Shown: piece by piece, positions 52,011 to 64,000 of the stretch | Layout of the letters: each line of letters begins with the position of its first letter | Numbering within the stretch: position 1 is the stretch's first letter | Assembly: GCF_032854445.1 (NCBI RefSeq) | Contig: NC_088296.1 | Coordinates: 22,247,853 to 22,311,852 of the forward strand | Direction: 5' to 3' | Source of the DNA: Liolophura sinensis | Lineage: Eukaryota; Mollusca; Polyplacophora; Chitonida; Chitonidae | DNA: 64,000 nucleotides | Made by a program: the position numbers and the translations under genes | The notes under the pieces: model-generated | Told to the model about the DNA's origin: nothing | Databases searched by the model: none | Seen by the model: the letters and a program-made list of their open reading frames with translations, nothing else

Positions 52011-52911
52011 GCAGAATTTGATTACACGGAATTAAAGCAGACATACAATACCAACAAAAAGGAATCTCAGAATGATTCAACCTCGGAGAAAGTCGCTGAA
52101 TATTTCTTGTAAGCATTACTGCTGACAGATGTTGACTGATCAGAGGAATTCATTTTCAGTATTTCTTCTGACTTAAGACTTCATAAAAACAACTTTTAGA
52201 TGAAAGTTTGCCCGTAACATTGCCTGAATTGCCATGATTGGCTTAGATACCCCAGTGTCAAAAAAAAAAAAAAAAAAACCTTGACGTAATTGTTATTTTA
52301 CTCTTGTAAACATTTAAATCTTAATTATGAAGCGACAATGCCAATCAATTTTAACAAAGTTTAAATTTAACAAATTTAAGTAGCATGTAAATCAGACCTT
52401 CAGGTGAAAACACTGTTTTCTTTTTTTTTATCCCTCAAAAAAATTATCATTTCATTATAATAGTATATATTTTTGACTTGCACTTGTGAGTATCATACAC
52501 AAACATATTGAAAACATCTTAAAGGAAGTTTTATAGGAGTCTTAAAACGTATGTGTCCTCACAATTTTTCTCTGCAAGTTCTTGCTCAGTACAGATGAAG
52601 TATTTTCACTTAAATCTACTCCTTATATTTGTTTTTTTTTTTTCATTACATGCCCAATACTTGAGTAAGTATGCATAATTTTTAGTTCACAATGCTCTTT
52701 TATGATTTGCTAACTGCCAATGTTTGCATCTTTAGGAAACCACAACAACTTACTGCAGAACAGTTAATGATCCGATAAAACATTTTTTTCCACAAAGCAA
52801 ATATATATGGGTTGAGTTCGCAAAGATTTTGCTTTTAAGGATCTGAGCATAGTCTTTACTATAATTGATCTCCAGGAACTTCCGAACAACTGGTATACAA
52901 TTAGCTGAAAC

Positions 52912-53040
52912 CAAACCACATGAATATTTATGTTAGTCCTAACAAAAATTATCCAAACCACATGAATATTTATGTTAGTCCTAACAAAAATTATCCAAAC
53001 CACATGAATATTTATGTTAGTCCTAACAAAAATTATCCAT
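52912..53040. repeat. 42-bp tandem repeat, three units
   Basis: Three near-identical units are CCACATGAATATTTATGTTA then GTCCTAACAAAAATTATCC. Being 42 bp, they keep frames open on both strands. Confidence 0.9.
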
Positions 53041-53099
53041 TCAAAAAACACATTACATGTACGTACAGAAAACAAATTTCATGCGATTGTATAAACTTT

Positions 53100-53265
53100 T
53101 CTCCACCAATCAACGAGTTCCAATGCACATGTAAAAGTATGCAAATGTGTAATCGTTCTAAACCAATCAACAAGCAGGATACATTGCACATGTAAAACAT
53201 GCAAATCTATACCCTTTCTAAACCAATCAACAAGCAGGTTACATTGCACATGTAAAAACAAAAAA
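53100..53265. repeat. ~59-bp repeat, three units (AACCAATCAACAAGCAGG)
   Basis: Units contain ACCAATCAACAAGCAGGTTA, CATTGCACATGTAAAA and CATGCAAAT. Each has a CCAAT box. Confidence 0.75.
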
Positions 53266-53938
53266 AGGATCAGCCAATAGGAAAACCTGAACCACATGTG
53301 CATGTATACATGTATTATTATGACATTATGGCATGGAGGCAAATGGCTCACACTCACTTTTCAGGCTTTCATAACAAACAATTCAACAAACTTAAGTTTC
53401 CCAGCCAACATCAAAGATACCGCCATCACTCAACAAGAATGACACCTTCAAGCCAAGAGCTGGAGTTACTCCCCTTGAATCAGTTGGCTGTTGAGCATGA
53501 TCAACAAGACTACATGTAAATGTGGAAAGTTACGTGTGCTTGATGTGTTATGTACCTTGAAATAGAATCAGAAAACAAAAATGGGAAAACCAGAACAAAT
53601 GCCAGCTTTTAAAGCTCTGTTAGATATTTGTGATTGCGGTAACATGTATCTAGTCCATTCAAAATCAACTGAGAAGTTTGTCAATTTTTTTGGCTGTGCT
53701 TCTCAGTTAAACCCCATTAGGCAAATGTACATGTATCCAACCAAACTACATGTGGATGGTAACATGTCTAACAAAAGGCAAAGTCTTGTGCAAGACATTA
53801 TCAAATATTAAAATGACATCTTTGAATTACATTCATCATTGATGTCAAAGTCAAAAATATATCCACGTCTTTTACACATATTTGAATATTACCATGAATA
53901 ACCTAATATTTCGTCCATGGATAAGCTGCATGTTTTTT

Positions 53939-54130
53939 TCTGAATCTGTTGGAGTCTATTGATTTCGAGAAGGTGTTTCGAGGTTCACTTGGGAAGTAGG
54001 ATGGTACCTTTCTAGGAAAAATGTAAGTTCTAGCACCAAAAGTAATATTTTCTAACCATAATTTGTCTCTAAAATGCACTTTTTAGGGGCAAAACTTTAG
54101 GTCATTACGATACAAAAATCTAAATGAATG
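53939..54130 (+). repeat. Dispersed repeat 'TTCAGCACCAAA', copy 2
   Basis: GTGTTTCGAGGTTCACTTGG, AAATGTAAGTTCTAGCACCA and AAATGCACTTTTTAGGGGC appear in the same order as at 24085 and 61255, with many substitutions. Confidence 0.5.
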
Positions 54131-54448
54131 CAGACGCGGAAAGCCACTCGTGAGCAATAAACTGACGGCACAGAATCCTGAACATGAAGACGGCTGTTTG
54201 ACCAGTCCAATAATTTTCACGCACACAAAAACATCTCTGATGTGTCCCCTACAATTATGATTATGATTATATGATTATTAGCCCACAATATATCTATATT
54301 TTTTCATACACTGGCTTTTTTTTTTAAGTTTGATTGATTTCCTGTTAGAAAAACTTAAATGTTGGCATCAAAAGTATCATTTTAAACCCATTATGTGCTT
54401 TCGACGGTGACTGTTTACGTCAGACTTTTGGTGAAATACTATAATTGA

Positions 54449-54672
54449 CTGTACTCATTCCTCAACCGTTTCGCATAAGAAAGAGCAACTTCAAGTGAGA
54501 TTTAGGCACCTTTTTAGTTTGCTTTAAGAGACAAAACTACACTGGTTTGGTTGACCAATTTCAGAACTTCACAAAAAGTCTAATTTTTATCAGTCTATGC
54601 AGAATAACATTCTCAGAATACACCTCAATAAACACCTTGCAAACAAGCGAAAAGGTTGAGGGATTACTGTAT
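54449..54672 (+). mobile_element. MITE-like family 'CTCAACC', copy 3
   Basis: The ends CTCATTCCTCAACCGTTTCG and GCGAAAAGGTTGAGGGATTA are inverted repeats. Internal AGACAAAACTACACTGG, ATTTCAGAACTTCACAAAA and TTATCAGTCTATGCAGAATA match the family. Confidence 0.85.
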
Positions 54673-57600
54673 TACTTACTGTACCTTGCTTGTCAGATCT
54701 TTACAAAAATTAGTTACTTTCAAGTTCTTTTGCCATAAAGGGAACAGAACTGTCAATGATTTACTGCTGTGAGAGATACAGGTACGCTAGAGCTGGTTAA
54801 GCTTATGTTTGGGTATTGTACATTTGCCCAAGCGTAACCAATGCTGCAGGTTTTAACCTAGGAAATCCTATCTCCCCTCTCAACCAATCAGCACCGATCC
54901 TGTATCCCTTTAGGTACAGAATTTCCCGAGAACTGAAAACTGTACAGTGTGGTTTACTCACTTCACTCAGTAGACGTAACAAACCATCTCCGAGAAACAA
55001 GATCTAGGTTATGGTGCCACATAACCAAAAAACTGTTTTATGGAGGTTTGTGAACGTGGGTCCAGCCTCAACCCTTATTGGTTGCATGAATGAATGAATG
55101 AATGATTATGGCTTAACGCCACATCAGCCATATTTCAGCCATATCGTGGAGACTGACTGGTTGATCAAGTGGATAGGATATCTTAGGTTAAATCTAATGT
55201 ATTAATTCTAGTACATCAAAGTGGTATTTTAAGCAACAATATTTCAGTTTTTAGGTCTAGATATACAACTGTTTGTATGGCAGAAGTTAATTACAGCATG
55301 GCCAACTCTGTTGCAGTTGAAGCTTCAAACAAAAAAAAAAAAACAAAGGTCAAAAAATTACTAGACAAAACTGGCCCACAAAGTATTGGGACCTAGTTCC
55401 ACAAGGCATCTTTTTGTTTTTTTCAATTTAATTTATGGATCAAGAAGTTCTTTTCTCATGTAACACTAGTTGGATGTTCGAGTTTCCTCTTATCCTGGAT
55501 GTCCAAATAACAAGCAATTAAATAATGTCAACTTCTAACAAGTTCTCAAAAGTGGCTTTCTGACATCAGAAATGCACTACCTGCTGATGGTGTGTGAAAA
55601 AGTACAGAGCAATTCTTGCACGCTGCATGTGAAAGAAAAAACAAAACAAAAACAAAACACTGAACATATACATGTACCAGTAGCCTCCATCAACACTTCG
55701 CTATGTTATTTACAACAAAATGAACACCAGCATGAATGGTTACAACTAAGCTAAAGAATGCTGGCAAATTCTGATATCCTGTGATAAATCTGAATAACAA
55801 ATATTCTACATGTATACGTATAACTTTGAAAAGTAATTGAACTGCCAATTGTGGAAAGCAAGCAGCAGCGTCTAAAGCCATTCACATAAGCAACCTTCCA
55901 AAACGCTTTCAAAAGTCTTACCTCATGCGACTTTAGTCTTTGGTTGATGCACATCATTTACGATAAAATAAAAGAAAAAGATTTGTTATGTTTTGCAAAA
56001 TTTTGAAAAGATCTATCTAAGTCAGTGTGCATAATCATTGGAGATGATTGTGTTGAGAAACTCCATTTTTGTTCCCAGCCTCCAGTATCACTGTGTCAAT
56101 ACCATTCCACCAGGCACACAAATTTTTTTTGTTTTTAATCTGGGGAGGAGGTACAAACAAATTACCATGGCAACAGCAGACAGATGAATCTTCCATAAAG
56201 CGCTTCCAGAATTTGTCACTGTCGTGCTCTTCTTGATGTCAGTGGCAAGGCAAAAAATATGAGTTATCTCCCTTGGTACATCAAAAAACACATCACGTCC
56301 AGCTTCCTAGCAAAAATAGTGTCATAATCTGCTTACGTTTGAAACTCCAGCTGAATTAATGTTTTTGAACTCCATCGGCACTTTCCTTGGCGAAAGTTTC
56401 TCTTCACACATGCATAAGAACAAGCAAAATTGAATTTTCCTTGAACAGAATCGCCCCCCCAAAGTTGATACTTCACACAGCCACAATATCCAAGTACTTA
56501 GCACTATCTACGCTCACACCATCAATTCCATTACAACATGTATAGCTGTTGTTGTTGTAAAGCCGTGACGCATTGGCATGGCAACATCAGGATGCAAAAA
56601 AGCTTGAATCTCTCGGGTGTGACGGGGGTTGCACCAGACGAAGACATCCCACAATGCACCACTGTTTGCACTATCGCCAAAAGTCACGAAAGTCAGCGTC
56701 AAAACGACCGCTTGTGCACGCAGACGCATGACCAGCACAACAAAGTCTGTTCTCCTACTGCTGCATTAACGTCCTCAGTGGCCATTTTGGACTTCCCAGC
56801 AAGCCATAGGTACAGCCTGTTTAAAGTCTAGCAAAGACGTTATTTTATAGGGTACAAAAATCACTGCCTGCTTAGTTGTTGTTTTGTTTTTTTTTTTGTC
56901 CAGCAGTGTTGTTGTTGTAAGTTAGTTTATTCTGCAAATACACTATGGCCAGCAGGCGACTTTCACTTTCGTTATCCTAGCAAATTTCTACACTATATAC
57001 AACTTATATACAATTGCTCTCAACCAGGTTTTTGCCTAGAATCAAAACATGAGCTAAAATTTAATCATTTTTCTTGACGAGTATTTTAAATAACTTTCTT
57101 CAGTTACACTTTACTGTAATCTGAACACGATCATATCTATCGTACTCTACAAAATTATTTTAACCTAAATACGTTGTGAATAAGACATTGGAGGCTGCAT
57201 CATCTTACAATGAATACATCCATAAAAATCTCATGCAAAAAAAAAAAAAAAAAAAAAAAAAACCCACAACAGAATTTTATTTTAGCATATCCATGACTGA
57301 GGTATAATCATACACCTAATAATTACATGGATGTGGTTACTACCATTCTGCTTAGTTTTCTGCTCATACCCACAAAATTTCATCAACTGACCAGTAGTAT
57401 ACACGTAGATTTTCTGTCCGTTATTGTGCACTCAGGATTAAAAAAAAAAGGATACCTTTTACTTTGCTATATAATAATACATGAATTGCTTATATGAAAT
57501 CGTACATGTATCTACTGAATTTAGATTTTACCAAATTTTAAATGCTCATCATTTCTGGATATTAAAGCAAAGATTGAATTTCTTGTTTGATATTAAATTC

Positions 57601-57745
57601 GTAATATATCCGGGTATCTGACTGATTTAAAGAAAAATCATTCCGGTGAGCATCGATTCCAACTGGCCAATTAACATGTAGAAAAATTGGTATGCAGATT
57701 TCCTTGGATGTTTCATCCAATCAAAGTCGTAGATCGCTGCTGGCA

Positions 57746-63756
<6,011 letters not shown>

Positions 63757-64000
63757 CTGAAACAGAGGGAGGCATTAATCAATCAAATGATAACACTGAG
63801 TCTGAAAACTGTTCAGGTAGCTCAAATGGTGACTTTTAATATTATGTACGTGGCAGATAGGCCCAGTAACCTTTAAGATCTGCCAAAATGGGATTTAGCT
63901 CAAAATAATGTTTTGCTGTACACCCAAACATGAAAATGGTGACTGGGCTGTCCTATATAAAATCATGCCTTATCCAAAGTATACTTTATGATAATAGCCA

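Larger units (their letters stand above)
45846..57745. other. Convergent intergenic region / possible Smad 3' UTR
   Basis: No conserved exon was recognised on either strand. It contains a G-run at 46025-46045, a MITE at 46286, SINE copies at 48248 and 48641, tandem repeats at 51700-52010, 52912-53040 and 53100-53260, dispersed-repeat copies at 53939 and 54449, and poly(A) tracts near 51230, 52260 and 57238. The part next to 57745 must include the Smad 3' UTR. A minus-strand AATAAA (plus TTTATT, 57276-57281) is one candidate end, not firm. A CpG-richer patch at 56540-56800 is unexplained. Confidence 0.4.

Noticed and set aside
53298..53811. Short plus-strand frames (73-76 codons)
   Set aside because: No similarity, no splice context and near tandem repeats; left unannotated.

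Overview
This window comes from an animal nuclear genome, most likely a mollusc or another lophotrochozoan. It has three conserved multi-exon protein genes with canonical GT-AG introns, AT-rich non-coding DNA full of short tandem repeats, and many copies of tRNA-derived SINEs. One SINE family has a tail that includes TTCTTGAGTACGGCGTAAAA followed by AAATAAATAAA. The species cannot be named from the sequence alone. Almost all short open frames here are chance or repeat-derived; the real coding sequence lies in exons assembled by splice phase and protein similarity.

Layout. (1) Positions 1040-4390, plus strand: the last five coding exons of a ubiquitin-specific protease closest to USP8, with poly(A) signals at 4709 and 4726. 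(2) 4736-12050: intergenic DNA with SINEs, a long hairpin and a cluster of AP-1-like sites. (3) 12060-45827, plus strand: a complete SIN3 co-repressor gene (SIN3A/B orthologue) with a candidate promoter and non-coding first exon near 12060-12201, the start codon at 17833, 26 coding exons joining in phase to a 1359-residue protein, the stop at 45667 and a poly(A) signal at 45822. (4) 45830-57745: convergent intergenic or 3' UTR DNA with SINE fragments, MITEs and small tandem repeats. (5) 57746-63756, minus strand: the linker and complete MH2 domain of a TGF-beta/activin-type receptor-regulated Smad (Smad2/3). Its MH1 exons lie beyond the right edge.

How the genes relate. They do not form an operon. 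USP8-type enzymes act on endosomal receptor trafficking, Smad2/3 carries the TGF-beta/activin signal to the nucleus, and SIN3 is the scaffold of an HDAC co-repressor complex. The human orthologues USP8, SMAD3 and SIN3A all map to chromosome 15q21-q24, so this tight cluster may preserve an old linkage.

Most unusual signal. Several minisatellites are built from intron-exon junctions. In the Smad gene a 31-bp repeat contains a strong copy of the neighbouring 5' splice site many times over, and a 77-bp repeat duplicates the 3' splice site plus the first ~31 coding bases of an exon. In the USP gene a 49-bp array resembles, and runs into, the acceptor of the next exon. The SIN3 introns also hold a ~2.2-kb, 58-bp-period array and a candidate 51-nt phase-preserving cassette exon. 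Several MITE-like families and a recurring 12-mer GGGAGATAACTC are described as well.
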